Origin: Zavarzinella sp.
GTDB lineage: Bacteria; Planctomycetota; Planctomycetia; Gemmatales; Gemmataceae
Assembly (NCBI GenBank): GCA_041399155.1
Contig: JAWKTI010000006.1
Location: 124,001 to 188,000 of the forward strand
Length of the DNA: 64,000 bases
Direction: 5' to 3'
Under the pieces are notes generated by a model. It was given only the letters and a program-made list of their open reading frames with translations, searched no databases and was not told the DNA's origin. This document shows, piece by piece, positions 26,906 through 36,709 of this stretch; the stretch's first letter is position 1, and every line of letters begins with the position of its first letter. The position numbers and the translations under genes are program-made.

Positions 26906-29257
26906 ATGCCCGAAAACACCACTCGACAGTCCTGGATTCGGACCTTCAGTGGTACCGTTATTCTAGTAACGCTCTACCAGTTGGCTTGCCTGGTCAGCCA
27001 GCCCACATTACCGGAACCAACCATCCCCGGCTGGTTACCGTCGGTGCTGCCCGCTGCGCAAGCAATTCGGAATATTCTGATCCTTGCACTAGGGTACGGG
27101 GCCTTCGCGTACTTCATCGCCTGCATAGCCATTGTGCTGGAACTGAACTTCCACTTCGACCTCAAAACGATCGCTCGTCGACTAATCGGCTGGGCGGTGC
27201 TGGTGCCGTGCTGCTGTCTGGCTGTTGACTGGTATGGTGCCTTTCGCTGGCAGGGCCCACTGGTGGGTCCCGGGGGCACGCTGGGTGCTTTTATCGCGAT
27301 TCAATTGGAACAACGATTTGAGTTTGTTGGCAGGATCATGCTGTTCAGTGCAGGCCTGGTATTTGGGGTCGTACTCAGTCTCGATTTTCTGCTGGTTGGC
27401 TTCTGGATACTCATTACCCGCACCGGCCAGTGGGTCGAAAAAGCCCCACAACGCCTGCGACTGGTGGCCAAATCACTGTTCGCCTCCCGAGAAGTGCTGG
27501 CAGAGCTGGACCAAACCATTCAGGCGGTATCACCTTCACCAGTCTTTTCGTTTGCCAGCAATCCACCACCAGTGGAACGGGAAGCAGAAAAAGAACCGGT
27601 ACGCCAACCACTGCGCATCCCACCTGCGGTGCGTCAACCAATTGAGGAAATCCCTGCCCCACCTGAAGTGAAGCCACGCAAGTCTAAGCCAAATATTCCC
27701 GGAAATGACTTACCTGGGCTGGAATTGCTGGATGAATCTCCTGTTCAGCAAAACACAGACGATGAAGTCCATCTGCGGCAGGTGGCGGGGCTGTTGGAGA
27801 AAACATTTGCTGATTTCGGCCTGAAAGTCACCGTGGTGGGAATCCATACGGGCCCTGTTGTAACACAATACGAAATTGCGCTGGAAACTGGTCTGCGGGT
27901 ATCCCGTGTGCTGGCCCTTTCTGAAGATATTGCCCTGAACCTGCGTGTGCAGAGCGTGCGGATTGTGGCACCCTTGCCAGGCCGGAATACCGTAGGGATC
28001 GAAGTACCCAATGAACGACGCAGCATCGTCCGCCTGCGGGAACTGATTCGAACCTGCGAAGAAGTGAGTGCCCATGCCCGACTGCCGATGATTCTGGGGA
28101 AAGACAGCGAAGGCGTGCCGTTGGTCTACGATCTGGCTGATATGCCCCACCTGTTGATTGCCGGGCGGACCGGCACCGGGAAATCGGTCTGCCTGAACTC
28201 CATTATCATCAGTCTGTTGCTGACAAGAAGGCCAGAAGAGTGTCGCCTGCTGATGATCGACCCGAAGCAGGTGGAATTGGCTGATTATGCGAAATTGCCC
28301 CACCTGATGCACCCTGTGGTCACAGATAACGCCAAAGCGGAAGCGATTTTATCGTGGGCAGTCGACAAAATGGAACAGCGCTACGACCTGTTACGACGGG
28401 CCCGGGTGCGGAACATTTCCAGCTATAACCAGTTGACCCACGATGAAATTATTCGCCGTGTGCGACCTGCAGAACCGGCCGATGCCGATCTGATTCCCGC
28501 CACCATGCCCTACATCGTCATCGTGATTGACGAAGTGGGCGATCTGATGATGGCGAGGAAGAAAGAAGTGGAAGGCCATATCATCCGTCTGGCACAGAAG
28601 TCGCGGGCGGCAGGTATTCACCTGATTCTGACTACCCAGCGGCCCACGGTGGATGTAATTACTGGCTTAATTAAGTCGAATTTGCCCGCCCGCATCTGCT
28701 TTCAGGTGGCAGACCGCTCGAACAGTCGCGTGGTCCTGGATGAAATGGGGGCGGAAAAACTGCTGGGCAAGGGAGATATGCTGTTTCTGCAGCCCAACAA
28801 CAGCACCATTCTGCGGGCACAGGGCACTTACGTCAGCGATCAGGAAATTCTGCGGGTTACCGGATTTCTCGAAGTAGAAAACCCCGAATTTGATAACGAA
28901 CTTCTGAACCTGAACCAGGAAGATAACTGTGGGGATGAGGAACCAACCGTTCCCGATCAATCCCGCAAACCGGATGCCCTGTACCAGCAAGCGGTTGAAA
29001 TTGTCATTCGCGAAGGCCGTGGGAGTGTTTCCTTGCTCCAGCGGGCACTGGGAATTGGTTATGGACGTGCCGCACGCCTGATCGATTACATGGCCGAAGA
29101 TGGTATTGTGGGCACTTACAATGGAGCCCAGGCCCGGGAAGTTCTGCTGACTCAGGAACAGTGGGATCACAAGCTGAATGGAACCACCGAAACCCATGTG
29201 GATGACCCACTGGAAGTGGATTTTTCCACAGAAGATCAGGATACTTTTTCGACTTAG
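26906..29257 (+). CDS. ftsK: DNA translocase FtsK/SpoIIIE
   Basis: 783 residues from ATG 26906, which has GAGGGA eight bases upstream; the frame itself opens earlier. The N-terminal part has about four membrane helices, followed by a proline-rich linker. The motor follows: Walker A GRTGTGKS (about residue 420), Walker B YIVIVIDEVGDLM, and RAAGIHLILTTQRP. The C-terminal gamma winged helix has GRGSVSLLQRALGIGYGRAARLIDYM. It pumps chromosome ends during segregation. Planctomycetes generally lack FtsZ, so the division partner here is unclear. A sulfatase gene converges 96 bases downstream. Confidence 0.95.
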   Translation: MPENTTRQSWIRTFSGTVILVTLYQLACLVSQPTLPEPTIPGWLPSVLPAAQAIRNILILALGYGAFAYFIACIAIVLELNFHFDLKTIARRLIGWAVLVPCCCLAVDWYGAFRWQGPLVGPGGTLGAFIAIQLEQRFEFVGRIMLFSAGLVFGVVLSLDFLLVGFWILITRTGQWVEKAPQRLRLVAKSLFASREVLAELDQTIQAVSPSPVFSFASNPPPVEREAEKEPVRQPLRIPPAVRQPIEEIPAPPEVKPRKSKPNIPGNDLPGLELLDESPVQQNTDDEVHLRQVAGLLEKTFADFGLKVTVVGIHTGPVVTQYEIALETGLRVSRVLALSEDIALNLRVQSVRIVAPLPGRNTVGIEVPNERRSIVRLRELIRTCEEVSAHARLPMILGKDSEGVPLVYDLADMPHLLIAGRTGTGKSVCLNSIIISLLLTRRPEECRLLMIDPKQVELADYAKLPHLMHPVVTDNAKAEAILSWAVDKMEQRYDLLRRARVRNISSYNQLTHDEIIRRVRPAEPADADLIPATMPYIVIVIDEVGDLMMARKKEVEGHIIRLAQKSRAAGIHLILTTQRPTVDVITGLIKSNLPARICFQVADRSNSRVVLDEMGAEKLLGKGDMLFLQPNNSTILRAQGTYVSDQEILRVTGFLEVENPEFDNELLNLNQEDNCGDEEPTVPDQSRKPDALYQQAVEIVIREGRGSVSLLQRALGIGYGRAARLIDYMAEDGIVGTYNGAQAREVLLTQEQWDHKLNGTTETHVDDPLEVDFSTEDQDTFST

Positions 29258-29353
29258 AGCAGGTTTCGCCTGCACTTCATGGATTGTCGCAAGCATGATG
29301 CTCACTATGCTGAGATGCTTGAGCGATTCCCAGGGATGTGACACTCAAGCGGC

Positions 29354-30754
29354 TTATTCATATTCCCATTTCAGAATCCAGGGATCTTTTGTCTGCTTCT
29401 GGAACTCTTTCAGGTCGGCCTGCATTTTCTTCAGGATTTCCGCATACTCGGTCTTCCCAGCCAGATTCTGGGCTTCGTGTGGGTCATTTTCCAGGTCGTA
29501 CAGTTCAAATGCTGGTCGCTGAATGTAATCCTTGACCGTGCGTTTCCCATACATCGCTTTGGGGCCTTGCTTGTAAGCTTCCTGCCACGTGGGGGCCTCC
29601 CACAGGTCGGACGCAAATGGATATGGCAGGGGGTGGGCCATATTCCAGATCAGCTTGTACTGCCGTTCGCGGACCACCCGCATTGGGTAATACATCGTAA
29701 TTTCGTGAAACGTGTGGGAGGCGTAGATTTTATCCCACCCTTTTTTGGGTTCGGCATCCAGTACTGGCAGAAACGATTTCCCCTGAATCGCGGGTGCGGG
29801 ATTTTTGATGCCAGCAAAATCCAGAATTGTGGGTGTCAGATCGACCCAACTAACCATTGCCTGCGATTTTTCGCCTTTCCGCTTCGCAAACGGATTCCGC
29901 ACCACGCACGGTGCCCGCAATCCCGGCTCATAGGTGGTGGTTTTGGCACCCGGAAAAGCGATTCCATGATCGGCAATATATATAATCATGGTGTTATCGA
30001 GCTGGCCAGCTTCCTGCAGATTCTGGATTAATTGCCCCAGGCCCTGATCAATGCGGGAGATCGACTGGTAATACTGTGCCAGTTCCGCACGTGAAGTCGG
30101 CGTATCGGGCAAAAATGCTGGCACTTCCACATCTTTCGGGTCATATTTCACTTCCGTCACACCCGGATATCCTTTTGGCGTATTGCCAAACGGGTTCGGC
30201 TTCAACGGATCACCAGCAACACTGCCCCCGCTGCGGTGCGGGTCTGCGGTGCAGAAATAAAGGAAAAATGGCTTGTCGCTGGCTTCAGCAAACAGTTTTT
30301 TGCAATTGTTGGCCATCTGCACAGGGTTGCGTGCATTCCCTGGCAACGCCTGATCGAACTTGTACACATCTTCGGGTGCCACGTGGTACTTGCCCACCCG
30401 TGCGGTGCGATACCCACCTGCGGCCAGTTGAACCGGCAGGCTCTTCACATTGTCGTAGCTGCTGAATTTGTGATAGGCGTGCTGGTGGCCGTAATGCCCG
30501 TTCGCATGGTTGTGCATGCCCGTCAGAATGACGGAGCGACTGGCAGAACAGCTTGCGGTGGTGGCAAAAGCGTAATCGAACAGCACCCCTTCCTTCGCCA
30601 GTCGATCCAGATGAGGAGTTTTTAATACTTTGTTGCCGTAGCACCCGGCATCCTGTCCCTGGTCGTCGGTAACAAACAGCACCACGTTCCGAGGTGCGGC
30701 CCACAGGGGGGTGGCAAGCAGGAAAAGCAGGCAACCGAAGAGGAATCGTGTCAT
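29354..30754 (-). CDS. Secreted type I sulfatase
   Basis: 466 residues with a signal peptide (MTRFLFGCLLFLLATPLWAA). The alkaline-phosphatase-like core has metal ligands D30-D31 (VTDDQG) and the sulfatase signature C69-S-A-S-R73, in which Cys becomes formylglycine; Ala replaces the more usual Pro. GKYHVAPED and IIYIADHGIAF are further active-site blocks. It would remove sulfate esters from sulfated polysaccharides or similar substrates outside the cytoplasm. A heparan N-sulfatase-like relative is likely by sequence pattern. The substrate cannot be read from the sequence. Confidence 0.92.
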   Translation of the reverse strand: MTRFLFGCLLFLLATPLWAAPRNVVLFVTDDQGQDAGCYGNKVLKTPHLDRLAKEGVLFDYAFATTASCSASRSVILTGMHNHANGHYGHQHAYHKFSSYDNVKSLPVQLAAGGYRTARVGKYHVAPEDVYKFDQALPGNARNPVQMANNCKKLFAEASDKPFFLYFCTADPHRSGGSVAGDPLKPNPFGNTPKGYPGVTEVKYDPKDVEVPAFLPDTPTSRAELAQYYQSISRIDQGLGQLIQNLQEAGQLDNTMIIYIADHGIAFPGAKTTTYEPGLRAPCVVRNPFAKRKGEKSQAMVSWVDLTPTILDFAGIKNPAPAIQGKSFLPVLDAEPKKGWDKIYASHTFHEITMYYPMRVVRERQYKLIWNMAHPLPYPFASDLWEAPTWQEAYKQGPKAMYGKRTVKDYIQRPAFELYDLENDPHEAQNLAGKTEYAEILKKMQADLKEFQKQTKDPWILKWEYE

Positions 30755-30863
30755 GAACCTTCCTTTGGTGGTAGAATCGCGACTATTTTATCACGAACGA
30801 TGGGAAGATTCTCATGAAAAGTGCCGCAAATTTGGATGTAGAAGTGAATAACATCGTCGTTAA

Positions 30864-31688
30864 CTACCTACGAAAAAAAATCATATATGACTTAAAACCC
30901 AATTTCTGTGTAAGTTTGGGCAATGTGAGAGTTCTGAATTCTGTAAGGCTTTCTACTGTGGCATCTTCGGAATTGCAAATGAACGCAATTGTTGATTTGG
31001 ATTCCGCTTTCGCTTGCCCTACTACTTTGATAATTGCACTTTCAAATTCCTTTGAGAAAGTACCATCCCAGTTTTTATCGAATTGATCTTTGAATTTAAC
31101 AACGCATGTTGCCTGGAATAATTCCTTACTGAATGGCGTAAGAGCAGCATATGCGGTTACATAAGTATTCCCAATCCCCGGTTCTTTGCGTTGATCAGGC
31201 CCTGCTGTCAAATAAGCTTTGTGAAAACGAACCCGATCTAGCCAGTGATCATTTTTTTCTGTGCCACTAATTACTGAGCCAATATCGCAGTTTCTATTAT
31301 CCGTACAAGCGTTATTTAACCCTAGAAAAAGATGGTAAACAACACGTATCGCTTCATCACTCGGGGTCTTTTTTGTGTAATAAATCCGATATTTTGGCAA
31401 TTTTTCTCCAGTTTTCGGAAACTGAGAAATAGCTGCTTTAAACTTATTTATTTGCAAAGATTTTGTATCCAAAAAATCATCTTTTGTAATGAGTAAACTG
31501 CCATTGATATCCACTGAAAATTGTGACCATTCAGAGTTATTATTCATGATCATTTGTAATTCAGTGAAACAATTATCTAGTTTTGGCGGATAGATGAGAT
31601 AAGGTATTTTGTCTGAATCTGGCTCGTCGCCGAACAAAGGAAAATGGGCAAAAATAATATACAAGCCTAGAGCAAATTTAATTCTCAT
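30864..31688 (-). CDS. AT-rich secreted hypothetical protein
   Basis: 274 residues from ATG 31688, which has GGGAG eight to nine bases upstream; the frame opens at a TTG at 31703. A signal peptide is present (MRIKFALGLYIIFAHFPLFG). The mature part has several lysine- and asparagine-rich stretches and five cysteines. No family was recognised. Its base composition is visibly more AT-rich than its neighbours, which suggests transfer. It lies between a sulfatase and an MFS transporter, each on the same strand but with gaps of at least 100 bases. Confidence 0.65.
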   Translation of the reverse strand: MRIKFALGLYIIFAHFPLFGDEPDSDKIPYLIYPPKLDNCFTELQMIMNNNSEWSQFSVDINGSLLITKDDFLDTKSLQINKFKAAISQFPKTGEKLPKYRIYYTKKTPSDEAIRVVYHLFLGLNNACTDNRNCDIGSVISGTEKNDHWLDRVRFHKAYLTAGPDQRKEPGIGNTYVTAYAALTPFSKELFQATCVVKFKDQFDKNWDGTFSKEFESAIIKVVGQAKAESKSTIAFICNSEDATVESLTEFRTLTLPKLTQKLGFKSYMIFFRR

Positions 31689-31878
31689 TAATTGATCTCC
31701 CAAAACTACACTTCATTTCTTAAGCATATTTTTTGCCTTTCCTTCGTGTAGATTATAGGCCAGCTGCAGTTGAATGCATCATCGGCCAAATTAGAATGCA
31801 GCAAAGAATCTGGACAGTTGAGATCGATGTCACAGCAAAAGAGGGTAGCTATTCCAGACGGGGCAATTATTTGATATG

Positions 31879-33273
31879 TCAGCTAGTCGCCGTTTCGTGA
31901 TCGTGGGGCTTTTCCGGCACCGTGATCGGCTTGCTGGCATCAATTTGCGTCCAGAGAAAGACCCCGAGACCATAAATAATCGCATAAATGGTGAAGAGAA
32001 TAATGTAAGCCTGACTGCCCACTTCATCGTTTCCGGCATCATTGGTGACCGTGTGGGCCTTCAGGATTCGACCGGAAATGAAAATGCCCAGCGTAGCACC
32101 CAGGTTGCCAATCATGTTCATCGCACCGGAAACAATGGCGGAGTAACGCTGACCGATATCCTGTGCCGTCGCCCAGGCGGGGCTGAGAATCAGGTCGTTA
32201 AAGAAACCGACAAACATCAGTGAAATGGCAAAAGCGTACAGATTACCCACAGAGAGTGCGGCAAGAATGTAACAGCAGCCCGCAAGACCATAGCCAGCCA
32301 TCCCGATCACTCTGCGTGCCATTTTGCGGTTATTGGTTCTGCGGAAATATAAGTCGGTGAGGTAACCACCCAGCAGACAGCCAAACATCCCCACCAGCAG
32401 TGGGGCACCACCAAAGACTGCAAGAAGTAAATCCCCACCTTTTTTGGCACCGAACGAGGCAAATTCCGTTTTCAGTGTACGCGGCACAAAGTACATCAGG
32501 AAGTACCAGTTAAAATTGGTCACCATGTACATCAGGCAGAGAAAAATCACATTTTTGTTACCAAAAATCGCTTTCCAGGGCACGCCTGCGTGGCCTGATG
32601 GTGGCTGGCGATTTTCATCAATAATCTTCGCCTCTTCCTCATTCACCTTGGGATGTTCTTTGGGCGTGTTGGTAAAGAACAGGTAGAAGATGATGCACCA
32701 CATCACTGCAACAGCGGCAAAACTCCACAGAGTCTCCCGCCAGTCGAGGCCAAGATACTTGGTAAACACCAGCCAGACCAGTGGGGTCAGACCACCCATG
32801 AAGCGTGCGGAAAGCCACATCGCACCCTGGGCAAAGCCCCGCTCTTTGGCAGGAAACCAGTTATATAACGCCCTCGACATATTTGGGAAGGCTCCCGCTT
32901 CCCCCATCCCGAAGAGGAATTGAATCCCGATCAGCAGGTAAAACCAGGTTTCATAGCTAAATTTCCAGCCGGTAAATGCGGTTAACGCCACAAAAAACGA
33001 CCACCACAGGACAATGCGGATCAGCGTTTTGCGTGGGCCGTAGGTATCGCCCATCCAACCGGTGGGGATTTCAAACAGGGCGTAGGCTAATTGAAAAGCC
33101 ACCAGAATCAGGAAGAAATCCTGTTCACTTTTGCCGATGGAACCCATGATGTCGCCTTTGGCGTTGCCCAGCATGGCACGATCCATGTAGGTGATCATGG
33201 CCAGCAGGCACAGCATCAGGAGAACCAGATAGCGAACGCGGCTTGCTCTGGGTGCGGCGGAAGAGGTACTCAT
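31879..33273 (-). CDS. MFS transporter, anion:cation symporter type
   Basis: About 464 residues and 12 membrane helices. It shows GWMGDTYGPRKTL (the loop 2-3 MFS signature), FLFGMGEAGAFPNMSRALYNWFP and RGFAQGAMWLSARFMGGLTPL. This pattern is typical of the anion:cation symporter family that includes hexuronate and galactonate carriers. It probably imports a sugar acid or related carboxylate. ATG 33273 (MSTSSAAPRAS) is preferred to the earlier start at 33345. It is divergent from the DUF1501 gene at 33652. Confidence 0.87.
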   Translation of the reverse strand: MSTSSAAPRASRVRYLVLLMLCLLAMITYMDRAMLGNAKGDIMGSIGKSEQDFFLILVAFQLAYALFEIPTGWMGDTYGPRKTLIRIVLWWSFFVALTAFTGWKFSYETWFYLLIGIQFLFGMGEAGAFPNMSRALYNWFPAKERGFAQGAMWLSARFMGGLTPLVWLVFTKYLGLDWRETLWSFAAVAVMWCIIFYLFFTNTPKEHPKVNEEEAKIIDENRQPPSGHAGVPWKAIFGNKNVIFLCLMYMVTNFNWYFLMYFVPRTLKTEFASFGAKKGGDLLLAVFGGAPLLVGMFGCLLGGYLTDLYFRRTNNRKMARRVIGMAGYGLAGCCYILAALSVGNLYAFAISLMFVGFFNDLILSPAWATAQDIGQRYSAIVSGAMNMIGNLGATLGIFISGRILKAHTVTNDAGNDEVGSQAYIILFTIYAIIYGLGVFLWTQIDASKPITVPEKPHDHETATS

Positions 33274-33651
33274 TGGATCGGAAACATCCCCTCGGTTAAA
33301 TGGTGAAAGTAAAATGTAACGATCTGGCACAAAAATCGCAAACAAGAACTACCACGAACAAGAAGAAATTGGCAAGAAAACCAGATCATGTACCCATTTG
33401 GTGCGGGATCAGTTTGATTTGTTGTGCTGGATAACTGCATCGAACTGCTGCACCACGGAGTAGATTTATTAAGCATTTCTCATAAACAAGTCAGATTTCT
33501 AACCGGCATCCCTACAAACATCAAAATCAGGTACTTTCGGCACCGAAAATCGCAGTTAGACTCGCCCAGCTTCGCCAGTTTCCGAAGTGAATTTTTCCTT
33601 GCGTTGCATGCCATTTTCTGACACAATACACTTTTCCAAACAGGTGATCAC
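33274..33651. other. Divergent intergenic region
   Basis: This stretch separates the MFS gene from the DUF1501 gene and should hold promoters for both. I see no repeat and no convincing coding frame in it. Confidence 0.4.
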
Positions 33652-35139
33652 ATGCTGCGCGTGCTCGGCTCTCAAAAGCAGTTCTGCGATGGTATTTCCC
33701 GCCGAGACGCCCTGTGGGTTGGCGGGCTCAGCATGTTGGGCCTCCACCTGTCCGATCAATTGCGGGCAGAACAAAAGCCTGTTCGTCAGCCAGATAACCC
33801 GCTGCCTGGTTTTGGGAAGGCGAAATCATGTATCCTGCTTTTCCTGTATGGCTCTCCGAGCCAGTTGGAACTGGCAGACATGAAACCGGATGCCCCATTG
33901 GAGATCCGTGGGGACTTTCGCCCAATTCCATCGGCCCTGCCAGGATGTGATGTGTGCGAACTGTTGCCCAATACCGCCAAGGTGATGGACCGTGTCACCG
34001 TGCTGCGTTCTGTGACGCACGCCCACCCAATCCATGGGGTGGCTTATGCCACGACCGGTGTGCCGAAAATCGATGTGCCGATGGAACTGAATCCACGTGA
34101 CAGCCGACATTGGCCGTTCATGGGGTCGGTGGTCAACTATCTGGAGCAGCAACGCACCAAACAGGACAATATTCTGAACAATATTGCCCTGCCATGGCCA
34201 TTCAGCACCCGCCGCACTGGTGAAGTACACCGTGCGGGGCCCTATGCGGCGTTTCTGGGCAGTAAATACCACCCCCACTTTACGGAATTTATTGGCAAAG
34301 CGAACAAGCAGATCACCAAAACGCTGACCACCACAACCAAGACATTCGATGAACCGTATGTGGGTATTGAACCGGACTGCCAGTTCACCCTCGGACAGGC
34401 AGCCACCTTGCCAGTCGACATGACATTAGACCGACTGGACCAACGCACCTCATTACTTCAGCAGATGGAACGGGCGCAGGCCAAGGCCAGCCCCACCAAC
34501 CGCGATCATTTTCGGCAGGGTGCGTTCGATCTGATCCGTTCCACCCACGTGCGGGATGCGTTGGATATTTCGCGTGAGAAAAGTGCCCTGCGGGATCAAT
34601 ACGGCATGACCGTATTTGGGCAGGCCGCACTGGCAGCCCGCAAACTGGTGGAAGCGGGTTCTCGCTTCGTGACGGTGTTCTGGGATGAGTTCGGGCTTGC
34701 AGGCTCCGGCTGGGATACCCACTGGGAACACTACCCACGGATGAAAGATGAGTTAATGCCCGGGTTTGACAAGGCATTTTCCGGCCTGATTGCTGATCTG
34801 GATCAGCGTGGGATGCTGGATGAAACCCTCGTGCTGGTACTTAGCGAACATGGCCGCACCCCCAAGATCAACAAAGCCAAAGGTGGTGGGCGAGATCACT
34901 GGTCTCAGGCCTATTCCGTAATGATGGCTGGTGGGGGTATCAAACGCGGTCAGGTCATTGGCAAAACAGACAACATTGGCGGCACTGTGGTCGATCGGCC
35001 AATTTCACCGAAAGATATTCTTGCCACCACATACCATCTGTTGGGCTACGATCTGGAAACCGTTCTTCACGATCAGGCCAGCGGTAGACCTTATCCAATT
35101 CTTTCCGAAGGCAGCGTCCTGACCGATGCGATTGCATAA
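33652..35139 (+). CDS. DUF1501 protein with Tat signal
   Basis: 495 residues. The N-terminus has a twin-arginine motif, ISRRDALWVGG, then a hydrophobic stretch, consistent with Tat export. The body fits DUF1501 (an alkaline-phosphatase superfamily fold): CILLFLYGSPSQLEL, RSVTHAHPIHG, GWDTHWEHYPRMKDELMPGFD and LSEHGRTPKINKAKGGGRDHW. DUF1501 proteins are abundant in planctomycetes and their activity is unknown. A hydrolase acting outside the cytoplasm is inferred. No DUF1553/DUF1549 partner gene adjoins it, which is unusual for this family. Confidence 0.9.
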   Translation: MLRVLGSQKQFCDGISRRDALWVGGLSMLGLHLSDQLRAEQKPVRQPDNPLPGFGKAKSCILLFLYGSPSQLELADMKPDAPLEIRGDFRPIPSALPGCDVCELLPNTAKVMDRVTVLRSVTHAHPIHGVAYATTGVPKIDVPMELNPRDSRHWPFMGSVVNYLEQQRTKQDNILNNIALPWPFSTRRTGEVHRAGPYAAFLGSKYHPHFTEFIGKANKQITKTLTTTTKTFDEPYVGIEPDCQFTLGQAATLPVDMTLDRLDQRTSLLQQMERAQAKASPTNRDHFRQGAFDLIRSTHVRDALDISREKSALRDQYGMTVFGQAALAARKLVEAGSRFVTVFWDEFGLAGSGWDTHWEHYPRMKDELMPGFDKAFSGLIADLDQRGMLDETLVLVLSEHGRTPKINKAKGGGRDHWSQAYSVMMAGGGIKRGQVIGKTDNIGGTVVDRPISPKDILATTYHLLGYDLETVLHDQASGRPYPILSEGSVLTDAIA

Positions 35140-35326
35140 CAAATGTCAATTGGACAGATTGTTTGCTTCTAAAGAAAAATTGTACCTACAGCACTATCTT
35201 ACATAATCCTCATCAAATATTGTTACATACAGACTTGACTTGATTGGATAGGGAGCCTATGCAAAAAGAAGTCCAATTGCACTTCGCAAAAATGGATTCG
35301 CACAACTCTCACAAAGAGGATATTTC

Positions 35327-35731
35327 ATGTTTCAACCAATTTTGTTTGCACAGCAACAAGAAGTGGATTTAGAAGGCGCAGCCGGATTTGGAATTGGTAT
35401 CTTTGTAGTTTATCTTGCGGTGATCATTCTTACTGTCGCAGGATTATGGAAAGTTTTTGTCAAAGCTGGCAAGCCGGGGTGGGCAGCGATTGTACCGATT
35501 TACAATGTGATCGTATTGTTGGAAATCGCTGGTAAACCAGTATGGTGGGTCATTTTGATGTTCATTCCCTTCGTTAACTTTGTTGTGAGCATCCTGATTG
35601 CAATCGACGTAGCGAAGAATTTTGGCAAGGAAGCTCTGTACGGTATTGGTTTGGCATTTCTGCCGTTCATCTTTTACCCACTGCTTGGTTTTGGTGATGC
35701 CCGCTATCGCCCACAGACTGGCAGCTACTAA
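35327..35731 (+). CDS. DUF5684 membrane protein
   Basis: 134 residues, with three or four membrane helices. The central block WKVFVKAGKPGWAAIVPIYN and the helix beginning KPVWWVILMFIPFVN are characteristic of DUF5684. Members often precede signal peptidase I genes, but here no such gene follows. A short N-terminal segment (FAQQQEVDLEG) precedes the first helix. Function unknown. A sequence of 187 bases separates it from the DUF1501 gene. Confidence 0.8.
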   Translation: MFQPILFAQQQEVDLEGAAGFGIGIFVVYLAVIILTVAGLWKVFVKAGKPGWAAIVPIYNVIVLLEIAGKPVWWVILMFIPFVNFVVSILIAIDVAKNFGKEALYGIGLAFLPFIFYPLLGFGDARYRPQTGSY

Positions 35732-35932
35732 TAGTTGATTACAACATCAATTCCAGATTGCCCTTCAACAAATGGATGATATTGTGATACCTGGTGAGAA
35801 TCGGCCAGGTCAATTCTTTATCTGTCTGATTGCCAATTTCAGGTGATTCATCAAGGATTGTCATCCCAAATGGTGTTGCAATGGAAATTACAGGCCAATT
35901 CATTTCTTCAGGTGTGCCAATACACGTTCTAG

Positions 35933-36319
35933 CAATTGGTTCGTGGATACCACCCTACGTAAGATGGGCGTCTCGCCCATGAGTTTTTCCCACGGGCGGG
36001 ACGCCCATGTTACGTTTAACCAATAAAGTACTTACCTTCAGTCCACAACTGGTATTCATACAAGCAGTCTTTCGCCTCTGGCAATTGGTTCGTGGATACC
36101 ACCCAACGTAACATGGGCGTCTCGCCCATGGGTTTTTCCCACGGGCGGGACGCCCGTGCTACGTTTAACGAATAAAGTACCTTCAGTCCACAACTGGTAT
36201 TCATACAAGCTAGCCTCTCGACTCTGGCAATTGGTTCGTGGATACCACCCAACGTAACATGGGCGTCTCGCCCATGAGTTTTCCCCACGGGCGGGACGCC
36301 CGTGCTACGGTTAACGAAT
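35933..36319 (+). repeat. Tandem repeat, ~147-bp units with large hairpins
   Basis: Units start at 35933, 36082 and 36228 with CAATTGGTTCGTGGATACC; the last unit is truncated at the end of its hairpin. Each contains GGGCGTCTCGCCC facing GGGCGGGACGCCC across a short T-rich loop, giving a long GC-rich stem. The tail TCCACAACTGGTATTCATAC is shared. An open frame of 90 codons on the minus strand is a by-product of this repeat. Confidence 0.9.
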
Positions 36320-36709
36320 AGTAACCGTTCACCTATATTATTTCAAGGTTCGGTGCAGGTTCGCCTTTTCGGTATGCGCTGATCGCTTCTTTCAGATAAT
36401 TCAATACGTTTCTACCCTTTAGTTTCAATGTTTCACATACCGTCATGATTCGCTCTGCCAACCTACAGCCACGAGCACTCTGAGAACCAAAGTTGCGGCG
36501 AATCAATCTTTGTTGTGAATTTTTGCAAAATTGCTATCACCTCTTTGGATCGATTGACCAAAATAGTGCCGTTTGAGATCGGAAAATTGATTTTTGCTGC
36601 TAACAGCACTGGTCAAGTGCTGGCAATTCAAACTGGTTGGATTGGATGTCCGCCTACGCCGGAGTGATAATTTCAGCGTGGACTTAGATTCTTCGTATGT
36701 TCTTTACGA
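36320..36709. other. Non-coding gap
   Basis: No convincing coding frame. A degenerate dRS3-like remnant (TCCGCCTACGCCGGAGTGA) lies near 36650. Confidence 0.4.

Noticed and set aside
36016..36288. 90-residue minus-strand frame
   Set aside because: It is made of two copies of the tandem repeat and has no ribosome site.
35933..36319. Regularly repeated sequence considered as a CRISPR array
   Set aside because: Units are ~147 bp, the whole unit repeats including the would-be spacer, and no cas gene is nearby.
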